The translations under genes were made by a program, and so were the position numbers. This document shows positions 49,600-63,599 of a DNA stretch of 64,000 nucleotides, in pieces. Source of the DNA: Leptobrachium leishanense. Its lineage: Eukaryota > Chordata > Amphibia > Anura > Megophryidae. Numbering within the stretch: the first letter of the stretch is position 1; each line of letters begins with the position of its first letter. The stretch is from positions 71,194,997 through 71,258,996 of the forward strand of contig CM019067.1 of NCBI GenBank assembly GCA_009667805.1. Direction: 5' to 3'. Under the pieces are notes generated by a model. That model saw only the letters and a program-made list of their open reading frames with translations, was not told the DNA's origin and searched no databases.

Positions 49600-50106
49600 T
49601 GGTCTTATACAGCCCTGCAGAATCAGCCGACACCACAAGGGTGTCAAATTTGCAACCGAATGGTAAATTTAACCATTTGGTGCAATTTTGGGGCAATTTG
49701 TCTATTCACAAAGCTGTCAATTCGCCATGCACTGGCGAACTGGCTGCAAAATACGGTGCAATTTGCTGCAAATCGGCGACACAAAATTATCCCATTGGAA
49801 ACTATTGATTTGTCTATTCACAGACTGCCAAATGGCACCCAGGTTTTTGCAAAATGACTCGATTGTCAGTGTTGACAGGTTTAAACAAGCGAATCCAATA
49901 GGATTCAATGTTAAAAAAATGGAAAACCTTTTTATTTTTTTAAAAGCCAATTTATGCTTATTTATTTTGCAAAAATATGGTGACCATTCAATAAATGGTG
50001 AATTCAAATTTTTTAAGAAACGGAATCGCTGAAGTGAGCCATAATCAGCCTAAATGCAAAACTCCTAAATTGCATTAAATTTCAGTGCTTTGTGAATAGA
50101 CCACAT
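49600..50106. mobile_element. Probable MITE related in part to family 1
   Basis: The right end TGCTTTGTGAATAGACCACA and an internal TTTGTCTATTCACAAAGC are inverted. The core has 'CGAATCCAATAGGATTCAAT' and GTTAAAAAAATGG, parallel to the CCTATGGGATTC / GTTAAAAATATTCC core of family 1. The left boundary is uncertain. Confidence 0.5.
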
Positions 50107-50193
50107 TATAGAATATAATAATAATACACATTGCATAATCATGGAAGACCCATTGCATATATAAAGACCTGGAAAGTGAAATTATTGGTCTAA

Positions 50194-50619
50194 GGCTGGG
50201 GTCAGACCAGCGCACTTTTAACGTGCGTTCTGGCGCACATAATTACGGCCGCACTAGCAGCAAATGACGGGCAATGACGGCCAATATACGAAGTACGGTC
50301 GCACGAAAGTCCGGCCGCGCAACGCAAGTGGAAAATGAACGCATTTTTTCGAGAACGCAGAACCGCTAGTACGGACGTACAGAGTGCGCTGCGTCCACTA
50401 GCGGTGTGTGTGTGTGATTTGGAGACGTCAGACCCTGCTCATGTCCGGCCAACATAACGTCCAGACACCCAAAGTTTCCTGGTTTGGATCCGTAAAAAAT
50501 CACGCACGAAAATGCGCATCGTATGACCGTTTTCGTATATTCCGTGAAAAAATACGTCAATGCGTTCGGACGCACTTTTTTACGTACGCGTGTAAAAATG
50601 CTTTCGTTTGACCCTAGCC
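50194..50619. mobile_element. CpG-rich MITE with TAA target duplication (426 bp)
   Basis: The ends GGCTGGGGTCAGACCAGCG and rc GGCTAGGGTCAAACGAAAG are inverted. TAA lies on both sides (50191-50193, 50620-50622), as for PIF/Harbinger targets (inference). The interior is full of ACGTACG/CGCGC words. It resembles 29188-29576. Confidence 0.75.
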
Positions 50620-51424
50620 TAAATTATTCTGGATATCTATCACAGCATCTACAAACTGCAGCAACATCTGATTTCTTTTGAAGAACAAAACCCTGGTTTA
50701 AACCATGCAACTGTATTTACTGTATGTGGCTTTATGTACACATACAAAGTGCAATTGTTTTTTGTTCTGTGACGAATTCTTGCATATAACCTATGAGTAG
50801 ATTAATTGACAATTATAATAGCATGTCCTATTTTTTTAAGCTATTGAAAGAATGGCAAGGGATTGCAAATAGTGATTTACATATCATATTTCCCAAGCAT
50901 TTCTACAATGTGTGAATATGAAAAAAATTTAATGCAAAACATACCATAAAAGCTCAACTTTTTTGTTTGTCCTTTGTTATCAGTTCCAACTATCATATAT
51001 ATGTTTTTGTTTTACTGCCTTTAACACTGGTTTAAGTGATGACTGCTTGTGAAGCAATACCGTTCGTCAAGGCCTTTGTGTTCGCAGGAATGCTTTGAAC
51101 ATTTAGAAGTTCTTACGAAACCACTTGTCGTAGTGGTGCTGTACAAAGCACTTAGTTTAATAGCGGAGGTTGAGGAAAAAATATTGATTGCTACCACAAC
51201 ATTAAAATGTGCTAGATTAAAGTTAATGCTCACACACTCTTACTTTAAGAGAAAACGCTATTCAGACAAACTTTGCAGATGGGTCCCTTTTTATTTCTAC
51301 ATTACATTTCACTCTGTCAAGTCTAAAATATGGACATAAAATATATCCTTTTTAACCCGTTCACTACCATGTGATTTTCCAAAAAAAACATGTTTTTTTT
51401 GAAAAATAAAATCATTTTTAATTA

Positions 51425-51475
51425 TACAGTAAGAAATATTTGGGCATATTCCCAAAGTATTTCTTACTGTAATAA
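51425..51475. repeat. Short palindrome
   Basis: TACAGTAAGAAATATTTGGG and CCCAAAGTATTTCTTACTGTA form a hairpin with a ~7-base loop. An A/T hairpin (AAAAAAAACATG/CATGTTTTTTTT) precedes it at about 51375-51402. Confidence 0.8.
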
Positions 51476-51621
51476 CATATTTGGTGCCATTTACTGCCAA
51501 ATTGAATTACAGCTCATGTTCCCTGCATAGGCTGCTGAATGTCTGATGTCAGGACATTCAGTTAGATGATTTTACACAGGTTTAGCATTATGGCCAAAGG
51601 GATAAAACTTTGGGGGCACCT

Positions 51622-51690
51622 TCTGCAGCCCAAAAGGAAACAAAATTTGTTTGCAGCAAGCAAATTTAATTTGCTTTTGGGCTACAGATC
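51622..51690. repeat. Inverted repeat around TTTGCAGCAAGCAAA
   Basis: TGCAGCCCAAAAGGAAACAA and its partner TTGCTTTTGGGCTACA form an imperfect hairpin. It is part of a larger element of unknown type. Confidence 0.6.
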
Positions 51691-51779
51691 TCGTTATCGG
51701 GCACCGGATGGTGCCTTTGAAGCCAGCTATATGTCGATCTTGGTAGTGAAGAGTAACTCTTGACATTAATAAAACAGTT

Positions 51780-54700
51780 TTGTAGGGATTTATTTTTTAA
51801 ACAACTATTTAGTAATGAATTTTAACATCTTAGATATTAACATGTTCTATTTCTGTGTAGAATTCAAAAATATATATTTAAATTGTCAAAAATAAAAAAG
51901 GTGTAAAAAAATTTGCAAATATAAAAAAGTGATACATTAAGACCGAGACTACAATTTTTTAAAAACTTATATTCTATAGAGTTTTGAAAATGTACAATAT
52001 TAAAAAGGAATGTGAATAAACCACTGTTAGAAGATAAATATAAGGGTAGGGTATAATAAGCTTACAGGTAAAAGAGAGAAAAATGATCACAGCAAGGCAT
52101 ATCACTGTAGGACTTTTGTAATAGCCATCAGAACTAGACAAGCTCTCAACTTTGATACCTCAGTAAGAGAGCAATAAAACAAATAAGGGAGAGGTTAAAA
52201 ACAAAAACCAGGGCAAATGGGAGTGGTGGATCTTTATACTTGATGCACCAGAATAGAAGATCAAGAGACCAAGTGTGTGAGTCCAACTGTGAGCAAGGGC
52301 ACACCCATGGGATCATATAGATACGTGGAAATACTGCGGTGGGGGACTATTTGTTCCCAGTCTCACTCTGCTCCCAGTGACAGGAAGTAGCGGATCGCAT
52401 CGTTCTCTCCAATGAGGAATGAGAGGCAAGACATTTTTTTCCTTTATTTTGTTTAGTGTGTCAAGGGATTTTGTAAAAGCAGAATCACTTAACACCAGAT
52501 ATTTGGGAACTGTACTTCTTTGATAAATACCTTCTGCAGAATAGAGGAATAAGCACGTTGGAAGAGCTCGCACTTCTATTCCAAGGTGCAAATTAGTGCC
52601 TCCTATACATAGTATAGGAGGAATTAATTTACAGCAAGAAGGCAAATGGATTCTCTATACTCAAGGTGTAAGACCAGCTTGCACCAAAAACGGAATAGCA
52701 ATTACATGCAAGACGATAACTTCGAGACGTTAAGCATAAAAAGTTATATTATCCCCAACATAGTAATAGGGCCCTAGATGTTTTACCTTTCAAATGATAT
52801 TAATATAAAATCTGTCTTTTTTGATGGAATTGGAGAGAATAGTCACCTATCTCTATGCATGGAGTTATAGCTGGGCTTCCTCTTTCACATTAGAAAGATA
52901 ATTCTACATTGAATGAGAATTTTCACTATTAACCTTTATTTCTACCTCCTGACATCCATGCAGTGATTAACGTCTATCTTGCTTGTCTTTCTTTGTATAT
53001 CTTATCCCCTGGATATGTTGGCCCACTGGTTGTTACTGTCATAATGATAGTCTCGGAATAAACTTTCTATTTTGTACTATGATATGCTTCCAACCGATTT
53101 CATATTATTTTTGTTTACATAAAACAGAGATGGCATGGATAATCTGAATAGATCGTTTTGCTTTTGTAGCGGTCTACGGGTTACGTGTCCCATTGTTCTT
53201 TTCTTCATGCTGCAAAAGTAAAATGAGATATTGCAAAAGGGATTTTATAAATTGTATTACACATGCACGGCTCTGAAAGCGGAGCTGTCAGTTTTTGTTC
53301 TTTATACAATAAAATTAATTTCATAAGTTTCTTGCGACGTTATACAGTGGCAGAATTGTAAGAGCTATACGACTATATATTTTTCTCCACTTAATGGAAA
53401 TGCAAGGCAAACATAGAATGTTAATTAGATTGTGCTTGTGAGTTCCTGTTGTGACTTTCCTATGACTTCAGCTATCACATACATAACACAAAAGAAAATA
53501 AATAATTCTTATGTGCGCTCTCTATATATACACACATAATATCTATATCTATATGTTATTCATACATACTATAGTTAAAAAACAGCATACGACTCAATTC
53601 ATCTATTTGTATGAAACAGTTTTATAATTTCTGTTTATTATCATTTCAGAGCACTGTGGCGTTTCCATTTTGCCGAAAATAAGGTGAATTCACAATTTAG
53701 CTAATGTTTAACATATTTTGCCAAAATTGCAGTTGCCGAAGCAGTAATCAGACTTCCAAGAAAACTGTCAAATTGTGCTGATAACACCAGAATGGCATCG
53801 GCAAGAAAAAAGAAGCCTCCTACTCTACTAATAGGAGGTTCATTCAGTAAAAATGGAGTAAAACGGTGTCCAAATAATAAAAAAGTATGTTACAAAATAA
53901 AAAAAATTATTTTATAGTATTATATACTTCTAATATAATTATATTCTAATAAATATTTAAAAGATAAAAACAGACCACCGTGGGACCATGGAGGAAGAGG
54001 TAAGTATTAGGCGGGAGTGCCCCGTTAGCGGATGACGTATGGGGAACGTCCTCCACATATAGAGGTGAATCCCCATGACGTCCCCCACACGTCTTCCACA
54101 GTGAAGCGGTTAACTCGCTCTCAAAAAAATATATATATTATTTGCTTGTTACAACAAAAGTAAATTGTTAAAAAAATTAATTGCTGCATTACTGGATTAA
54201 AATCGATTCCAGAGAATCTCTGAGACCTCTATTGCTTAATCTTGTTGTTCAGGTTTTTTTTTGGACTCCCTCAAGTAAATCAAACATTTAAAAGAATACA
54301 AAATTACTTGTAATTCTAAATGTAGAATTAATCATCATTAAACTTCTGGGCACCAATTAAAGTCTGCCTCTAATCTCCGAGCAGGTTCTATGATGAACTC
54401 AATTTCACAGATGCATTTTCACTCACTCAGCAAAATATTTTGTAGTTGCAGAGCTGCGAAATAAGCAGTTTACTCCAACAGACAAACATGATTTGGGACA
54501 TTATACAACGGAGCGACTTGTGAATGTATCGTCTAAATGATTTATTAACAAGCCTTATAACATGGAATTATCAAAGGACATATTCTTTTAAAAATGCTCT
54601 ATGGCATATATCCCAAAATATTAAAAATACATATATATTTTTCTCAAATTGCCTTTTGGGAAAAGATTAGCAAAATGCAAGCCAAAATATTCTTTGGAAA

Positions 54701-56440
54701 TATTGGTTGTTTAATTTTCTGGAATATCCTATTACCAAGCAAAAAGGATTGTTAAAAAAAAAAAAATGTATAGCAACTTCTAGTATTTTTTATGGTTTTT
54801 AAAATATTTACATATGTAATTAAATATTAAAACTCTAGAATCATCAGGTCTTGTGTAGAAAAAAATCTGATTTGATGAAGAAAAAAAAATCGGATTTGAT
54901 GAAGAAAAAAAAAGGGGATTTTTTTATTTCTGCATTTTATGAAAGCTTTGTAAGAAGAATTTAAATGTCTAAAGCTGGAGATCTGTAGAGATTTGATCAT
55001 TCTTGGGCTAGAGCAACAAAAAATAATTAAAAAATAGGATCTTGAGTGGGACAGTTGTAACGTGCCTAGTTAAATAAGAACATATTATGCCATAATTAAA
55101 GATTAGGCTCCATGATATATTTGTCAGAATAATAAGGCCACCAGCTCTTACAATAAAGACATCCAATTTAATTTGCTGTATATACATAGTAAACATAATA
55201 GATTTCAGCTTTCTTTTTGTAATTGATTTAAAACTGAACTAACAAGAACCAATTGGTAATTAAGGGACATAAAAAAATTATAAATAAAATACAATCTTAA
55301 TATTCAGTAGCATCCAAATGCTTTAGGAAGGATTGAGTAAACTGGAGGATAATAGCAACAGATGATGAAACTCAATAGTCTTTAATATGCTATTGCAACT
55401 TAATAAATTTCTAGATTAAATGTATATCGAAATTTTTTATATAAGTAAATCAACTTTTACAACACAAAATAATTAATTAAATGTTTGAGGATAATAACCT
55501 ATAAAGCAAAATTCAAATTTAATCTTTTACTAGGTCAAAAAATTTAATTAAATTAAAATAATTGCATTTTGCCATGTCTTTTCTTAAGGTTGATGTGTCT
55601 GACATGTACGCTTAGAAGTTATGAGATAGTGTTCCAACTTTAGCTGTCAGCCAAAGTCTGGTGTTAGGTGGGTAGGCTGGTTAATGATGCAAGTGACACC
55701 ATCCAGGCTGAAAGACACATCTCATAAATGCTCCTGTACACTTGAAAGGACATTATTTAAAAGCATCTGCCAAAAGTGAATACCTAAACAGAAGCTGTAG
55801 AGAAAACAGTCACTCTGGAAATGACAGTCCACAAAGAAATTTATGGAGAGTCCATTAAATTATTGCCCCAGTGTTTCCAACATCATTCAATAAAAAAAGG
55901 ACCTACAGTGTGCTATAACATTACAAATTAATTTCAATGGGACATTTTCTATGCTACGTTTAATATGAGGAGGTGTGTACTATATCACACAACAAAGGAT
56001 AAGGAGCTGAAGAGAACACAATTTATGCATTTGCATTAAAACCTTGGCAATGCTTTGACTCGCCTTCTAACCTACAGGCATTAATTTAAAAACATCATAG
56101 CTATACTTAGAAGGCAAAAAATGTTATATTATTATAATTTCTGGTAGATAATTCCGTGTGGTACTAAAAATAGAACAAAAAATGGTTGACGCATTCACAA
56201 ATAACTAAATTCCTTGGTTTTTTATATACCTTGAGTTCCAAGTCGATATCCTAAGAAACATTGGTCATTGACGATGTCCTACATTTACTGTTACCCCAAT
56301 TTTAAAAAATGTGAGAGCTGAGAATCCATGCAGGTAAAACTGCTGCAAGAAAACCTCAGAATTCACTAAGAACTGAGACCACCCAGGGGATCTATGATCT
56401 ACTCTACATTATACTCCGTTATAAGTTTAGGATCTCATAT
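51780..56440. other. Long non-coding stretch, little recognised
   Basis: AT-rich sequence. A short imperfect palindromic element lies at 54020-54113 (GATGACGTATGGGGAACGTC … CATGACGTCCCCCACACG, ending AGTGAAGCGGTTAA). It resembles the ends of the TTAA-type elements. There is no LINE tail and no exon. Confidence 0.5.
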
Positions 56441-56900
56441 ACAAGAATATATACGTATCTGGTCAGTGCGAACAGAGACGCTTGGCTCCCATAATAACAT
56501 CATCCATATGGGTACATAAAGAAGCAAAACAAAATACAGCATATATTGGTGTAGTATATCACATTCGGTATATAGAATCTAATTACATAGAATTATTCCA
56601 CTCACAAACTTAGAGCCCTATCACTGGCTCTGAGTGGAGCAACGCATCTGGGTGTATTTTCAGGAAACTTCTCAGGTAAACCACACCTTGTTAACGAAGA
56701 TCCCTCGCCGCGACAATATATGTAAGAAAGGTGAAAAACAAAAAATCTCCTTGTACAGATCAGGCGTTACACAATCTGGAATAAATCAAGTGGCGATTTT
56801 CAACACAATTTTGTTGGCGCATATCCAAGCTCTAGGTGAAGCGCATATGGATTTTTTCTGATTAAATCCAAAAAGCCACCATACATGCAGGGACTTTCTC

Positions 56901-58140
56901 TTAACCCCTTAAGGACCCCTGATGTACCCTGTACGTCCTGTCCTCGGTCTCCCTTAGACCCGCGGACGTACAGGGTACGTCAGCGGCGCCTAATCCCCCT
57001 CCCGCCCGATACTCACCTCCCTCGCCGGATCCCACGGCGATCTGGCAGGGAGGAAGCCTGCCCATGTGATTTACATGGGCAGGCGAGGCTGATGACGTCG
57101 CCACGCTGCGTGGTGATGTCATCAGCAGGCGTCCCCATGCATTTCAATGGAGGGGAGGGGGGGCTCCTTCGGAGCCCTCTATCTCCCCAACCATTGAAGC
57201 TAGGGAGATGCCGTTTGCACCGCTGGAGAGGGGAGAGCCTCCCCTTTCCAGCAGTGTATGGCATTAACCGTTTCGCCGCCGGATCACGTTGCGGCGCCAA
57301 TTGGCGCCACAACGCGTTTCAAACCTGGAGGGGGGCTGACATCTTGGATGTCAGCCAAGCCTCCAGGTCCCCCCCCACCCACTGACAACCTCACCATATG
57401 TGTGAGGATGTCAGTGGGCCAGTTAACCCTCTAGCTGCCATGTAGAGATAAGGGGATCCTAAGGATCCCTTCATCTCCCGATCCATGGCAGCTAGATGGT
57501 CATATTTGCCATCATTTGAAAGGCCTGATTATGGCCTTTCAAATGATACCAAACATGACCAGGTTTGGTTTTAAAAAAAAATTAAAAAAAAATTTAAATA
57601 AAACAAAATAATAAAAAAATTAAATAAAATAAAAAAATGTTTTTTTTTTAAAAGTATTTTTTGTCTGGGGGGGTTTAATTAAATAGGACCTAGGCTGTCA
57701 TCTAAAAATAATTAGCATAAAATGGTCAGAATGAGCGCAGCGCACATAGGTGAACTGTCTCAGCAGTGAAGGGGTTAAAAAGCAAACGCATGTAAAAATT
57801 GGGTATTTCTAGTCTCGGGACAAAATTTTTAACCTATTCAGCCGGGGTCGTTTTGGGTGGTTGTAGATTTTGGGGATTAAATTACAAAAAAGTGTGTTTT
57901 TACCATTTTTTTCCTCATATTTCATATTTTTTTTTATAGTAAATTATTAGATATGATGGAAATAATGGTATTTCTAGAAAGTCCATTTAATGGCGGGAAA
58001 AAGGGTGTATAATATGTGTGGGTTGAATAAACGAGTAAGAGGAAAATTTGACCTAAACACTAACAGCGCAGAAACGTAAAAACAGCAGCGGTCACTAAAA
58101 GACGGATTTGTGTAAAAACGCCCGGTCACTAAGGGGTTAA
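56901..58140. mobile_element. TTAA-flanked element, outer
   Basis: TTAA lies on both sides with ends CCCCTTAAGGACC / GGTCACTAAGGGG. The left part is CpG-rich and palindromic (TGTACCCTGTACGTCC … GGACGTACAGGGTACGTC). It contains a second TTAA element. A piggyBac-type origin is suggested by the target only. Confidence 0.75.
57423..57778. mobile_element. TTAA-flanked element, inner (356 bp)
   Basis: TTAA flanks ends CCCTCTAGCTGCCATG / CAGCAGTGAAGGGG. It carries a perfect-looking hairpin module (57498-57561), then an A/T-only run and a tail sharing CTCAGCAGTGAAGGGGTTAA with the MITE at 21883-22141. Confidence 0.75.
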
Positions 58141-58399
58141 AAAGAAAATTTATTAAAAAAGTTATAAAATCATCATATGACTAAACCAAATATCCAGGAC
58201 GTGTTTCGCCGCAACAAGTGGCTTCATCAGCTGTATTTTATAGGTTGTATTTTGTTTTGCTTTTTTATGTACCCATATGGATGATGTTATTATGGGAGCC
58301 ATCTGAACCCCGAAGCGTCTCTGTTCGCGCTGACCAGATACGTATATATTCTTAGATTTTTATTGGTTTAGGGGAAACCGCTAACCATCTGGCCTAGCC

Positions 58400-60060
58400 T
58401 GGGGATTCTGGTGGAGGTGCATATTGTGGGCGCTTACCAGCTTTCTTTTGTAGGCTCTCATATACAGTTTCTCTATATACCAGTCAAAATGGAGTAGTGG
58501 ATAAAACCCAAATATGAAATCAACCTATTGCTGCAGAAGCAAAAGCAAATAAACCATGGAAAAAATTCCCTATAAAACTGGCAAAGTCAAACTCCAAAGC
58601 GTTGAACTTGACGACTAGTCAGTCTCTTAGTAAGGCAAATGGACACTCAAGATTTCCAGTACCACTCAAACTTCCAATGTGTAAAAAAAAAATGGCAAAA
58701 AGCCCATGGAATGTCTACATTTGATGGATCAATGAGGACAGAGATCATGTGCCCCAATCGAGAAACAGACGAAGGAAAAATGGATGAGACATCCCAGACA
58801 AGCTAAAAACACTGTAAATGTTACTTCCTGCCATGTAAGTGGCAAAAGAGAACAACATGTTCTGTCTGGTAGAACATCCAAGTGGATTTAATATAATGGA
58901 AGTACTAATGATTTCCAAGCCTTGAGAATATACACACGGTCATCTGAACTGTGGCATGGAGTCAGGCTTTAAGCTAACTCAAAGTCAAAGTAGTCGGCTT
59001 TCTTCCAGTCGTTACACCCTTATTTAGCAGCTCACACATTTTGGATATGGGATGCATGGTGAATTTGTCAAGCCTTCTCGCCACAAGTACAACTCCATTC
59101 TTAGCCATATTAACACATAGGAATGTAAGCCTATAATTCTCAACAAGGAACAAAACAGATAAAAATTAATTTTTGTTTAAAATAAAATTCTATACTATCC
59201 CATTTAAAAATGCAGAAAAGTATTATATTTCTAAAGACAAAAAGTGTCCACCCTCTCTGAGGGAGTATAATGTGGACTTGGCTCTAAATCTAGGTTTTTT
59301 TATTTGTTAATATATAATATTGGAGTGTTTAGTCTGCTTTATATTATTAAAGTTTAGAGTGATAATGGGGGGGGGGGGTTTGCTTAAGAAATGAACACCA
59401 TGTCAGTTCCAGTTAAAGTCAAGCAAAATTAGCTAAAGTTTTAATACAATAAAATAAATGACTGGAGAAACCATTCATGAAGTGTAGTATGAGGTTTCTT
59501 TCTGCTTCTATACAGGGTTAATGTTTTTGCTATGCTTTTCATGGGATCAGCTGCACAATTCCCATTATTGTTAATTGAAGTTGCATGTCTAATTGTGTGT
59601 GCAGGAGAGTATCTAAGATGACCAAAGGACTGAGAAACCTGAGCTACACTAAAAGACTTCAGCAATTATATTTGGTGGAAGTAAGAAAGCTGAGAGATTT
59701 TTTTTCTCATTCTAGAACATTAACACGGATACAGAAGAACTATTTGTATGAATGTCGTCCAAGGGTGGATTAACTCAAATTAAAAATAAAAAAAGTGGAA
59801 TAATTTTAAATAGTAAGATGTGCAGACAGTCAGTCTACATGGTTAAAAGGTATGTGGCTTCTGCGAAAGACCGTAATATAAAAAATGTCCAGTCACCTCT
59901 TATCAGGATAACAGTTCTTTGTCCTAAGGGATGGCTTTCCACTACATGTTGGAACATGGTTACAGTTAAAATACAAAAATGTAGGTTTTTAGCATGTTAA
60001 TCAAAAGGGCCAGTGTACCAACTTTTCCAGTAAAAAGGGAGCAGCTAATGGTAAAGATCG
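58400..60060. other. Non-coding with a decayed LINE fragment
   Basis: Around 59615-59700 the translation MTKGLRNLSYTKRLQQL followed by VEVRKLRDF resembles the RT C-terminal region just upstream of LINE tail A (…RLRGDLIE…). It is isolated and decayed. Otherwise nothing was recognised. Confidence 0.5.
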
Positions 60061-60083
60061 GCACAAGCCAATAACCCTTAGAG

Positions 60084-60265
60084 CAGTGTTTCCCAAAACG
60101 GTCCTTAGGACTCGCCGACATGTCAGGTTTGCAGGATATCTGAAGCACGGAACAGGTGAAATGATTTTCTGCTCAGTGATTGCAGGATTCAGTCTGCATT
60201 TCCACAAGGTTACCTGCAAAATCTGGCCTGGTTCAGGGTCCCGAGGACAGGTGTGGGAAACACTT
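60084..60265. mobile_element. hAT-type short MITE, complete (182 bp)
   Basis: The ends CAGTGTTTCCCAAAAC and GTGTGGGAAACACTT are inverted. The flanks are an exact 8-base duplication CCTTAGAG (60076-60083, 60266-60273). The interior matches the copy at 29036-29187. Confidence 0.9.
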
Positions 60266-60707
60266 CCTTAGAGGCTCCCTGTGAATGGTTCTTTGCCGAC
60301 TGTCTTGTTAAAGGTTTCTTGATCGAACCAAAATGTTGTTTGTGATGATGCCAAAATAAAGAGCTCCTGATTGCATCCATGCCTGACTGCCCGGTCCTTT
60401 TTCGTTATTTTCAGAGATATTGGAAATTTGGCTGCCGCGGTCCATGTTGCACCTTGCTGGATGGAGTGCTGGTAAGGAGAGTGTGCACTTCTACACCTGT
60501 ATACTATGAAATTTACTATTGTATTACCAGCTCAGGTCATAACAGAGAGGTGCTACGTGATCTCAACAGCGGCATCACACCCTACCGCTGGTATAGTCTC
60601 TGAGTCAACAGTACTCAGTGAAGACAACAGGGAGTCTGTGCAAGTGGGATTGCGCCAGGTCAGGAAAGGACCCTGGAAGCCATTTGTTCCCAATTTTCTT
60701 TTACATA

Positions 60708-62316
<1,609 letters not shown>

Positions 62317-62329
62317 TACATCCAGGAAA

Positions 62330-63100
62330 GGCAACGAATCCCAATACCCTCTGCAATGTGTGATTGCAAAGGTAAGCAATAAATGATTTAACATGTTGAG
62401 TGACTTTGTGAACGCACAATCACATATTACAAGGCTATTTGAGCGGGCATTCCTTTTTTGCAGCCAAGAATAGGGGCCCATTATTCTCAAGCTGGCTTCT
62501 TGTAGGGTTTCCAATACAATGTATACAAATTGGTAAATTACAGTTAGAAGTAGGTAAATTTAAGCCACGAGCTTGCGGCTTGCTCATCGTAACGGCTAGA
62601 GGCATTAAGTTAACAAGGGGAACCATTAATTCAATGACCCCACTTGTTAACTTAATGCCTCATTTGGTATAGGGCCCATGGTTTGGCATTCAAATTCCAA
62701 AAGCGGCCACTTATAGACACCGAAAGAACATTTCTGCAGGCCCAGACTCCTTTAAGCCCCGATATTTGACAATTAGGCATACTAATTTTTACAGGTGATT
62801 GATGGCGTGCTGGATACAGCTCTGCAATGACTGCGTCCAAACCAATCCAACCAAACCATTACTTCAGTTAAGTAGACCTCAGTTGACCCATCTGAGTGCT
62901 GGCAGCAAGAAAAAAGTATTTATTCAAACTGTTGTCCAAAAGTGCAGAATCAATTACAATGTGATTGCATTCTGTAGTGTTGCTTCTATTTGGCTCACCA
63001 AACCTGAAGAAAAACTCCAGAGCAGGACTCCCGACTATATCAGAATCTGTCTGCTGACCATAAAAAGGTCGTCAATATACAGATAGAAGGTGATCCAATA
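62330..63100. other. Non-coding, short inverted repeat at 62601-62662
   Basis: GGCATTAAGTTAACAAGGGG (62601 onward) is matched by CCCACTTGTTAACTTAATGCC (to 62662), a small palindromic element. Nothing else was recognised. Confidence 0.6.
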
Positions 63101-63108
63101 AAAACAAT

Positions 63109-63331
63109 GGGCTGTATTACAAAGTTGGTGCTAACTTAACCAGAGCTGTTGTAAACTTACCAGAGCCATACAGGGTTATTCAGAGAAAGGTGAAACTCTG
63201 GAGAACTTTTGGAGAATTCTTTCTCCAAATGTTCTCCAGAGTTACACCTTTCTCTGAATAACCCTTATAGTCTATGGAGTTAAGTTTACAACAGCTCTGG
63301 TTAAGTTAGCACCAACTTTGTAATACTGCCC
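63109..63331. mobile_element. Palindromic MITE containing a second palindromic MITE
   Basis: The outer arms GGGCTGTATTACAAAGTTGG … GAGCTGTTGTAAACTTA and TAAGTTTACAACAGCTC … CCAACTTTGTAATACTGCCC pair almost perfectly. Between them, at 63173-63264, sits a second hairpin (GGGTTATTCAGAGAAAGGTG … CACCTTTCTCTGAATAACCC), with CAGGGTTATTC-like ends next to TA. Its ends match those of MITE family 1. Confidence 0.85.
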
Positions 63332-63599
63332 AATGACAGTGATCACAATTCAAGAATGCTTCAGTACTATCGCTGGCATAGCGGCTTGTCCTATGCCTAC
63401 CCATCTATTAATGTAATAATTGTGTAATGAATGTGAAGCTGAATTTTGATAATTTAGAACCAAAATAATTGTGATGTCTCACACAGAAGTGAGGAGGTAT
63501 CTGTGCGAAGTAAATAGACTAATATTTTTTCTAAGTATAAAGACCTCATATAAATGTATTAGTCACAATTTATATTCCGAGTATCCATTCGAATCCTAA

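Larger units (their letters stand above)
56443..58353. mobile_element. Element with ~100-bp terminal inverted repeats, internally invaded
   Basis: The left end (AAGAATATATACGTATCTGG, then AACAGAGACGCTTGGCTCCC and CATCCATATGGGTACATAAA) is matched in reverse complement by the right end (TATGTACCCATATGGATGAT … CGTATATATTCTT). A 12-base difference (ATCTGAACCCCG) splits the right arm. Without the nested TTAA elements it would be about 670 bases. No transposase is visible. Confidence 0.85.

Noticed and set aside
56885..57385. 166-codon arginine- and proline-rich open frame
   Set aside because: It lies within the CpG-rich palindromic part of a TTAA-flanked element. The opposite strand is equally open, as expected from GC-rich palindromes.
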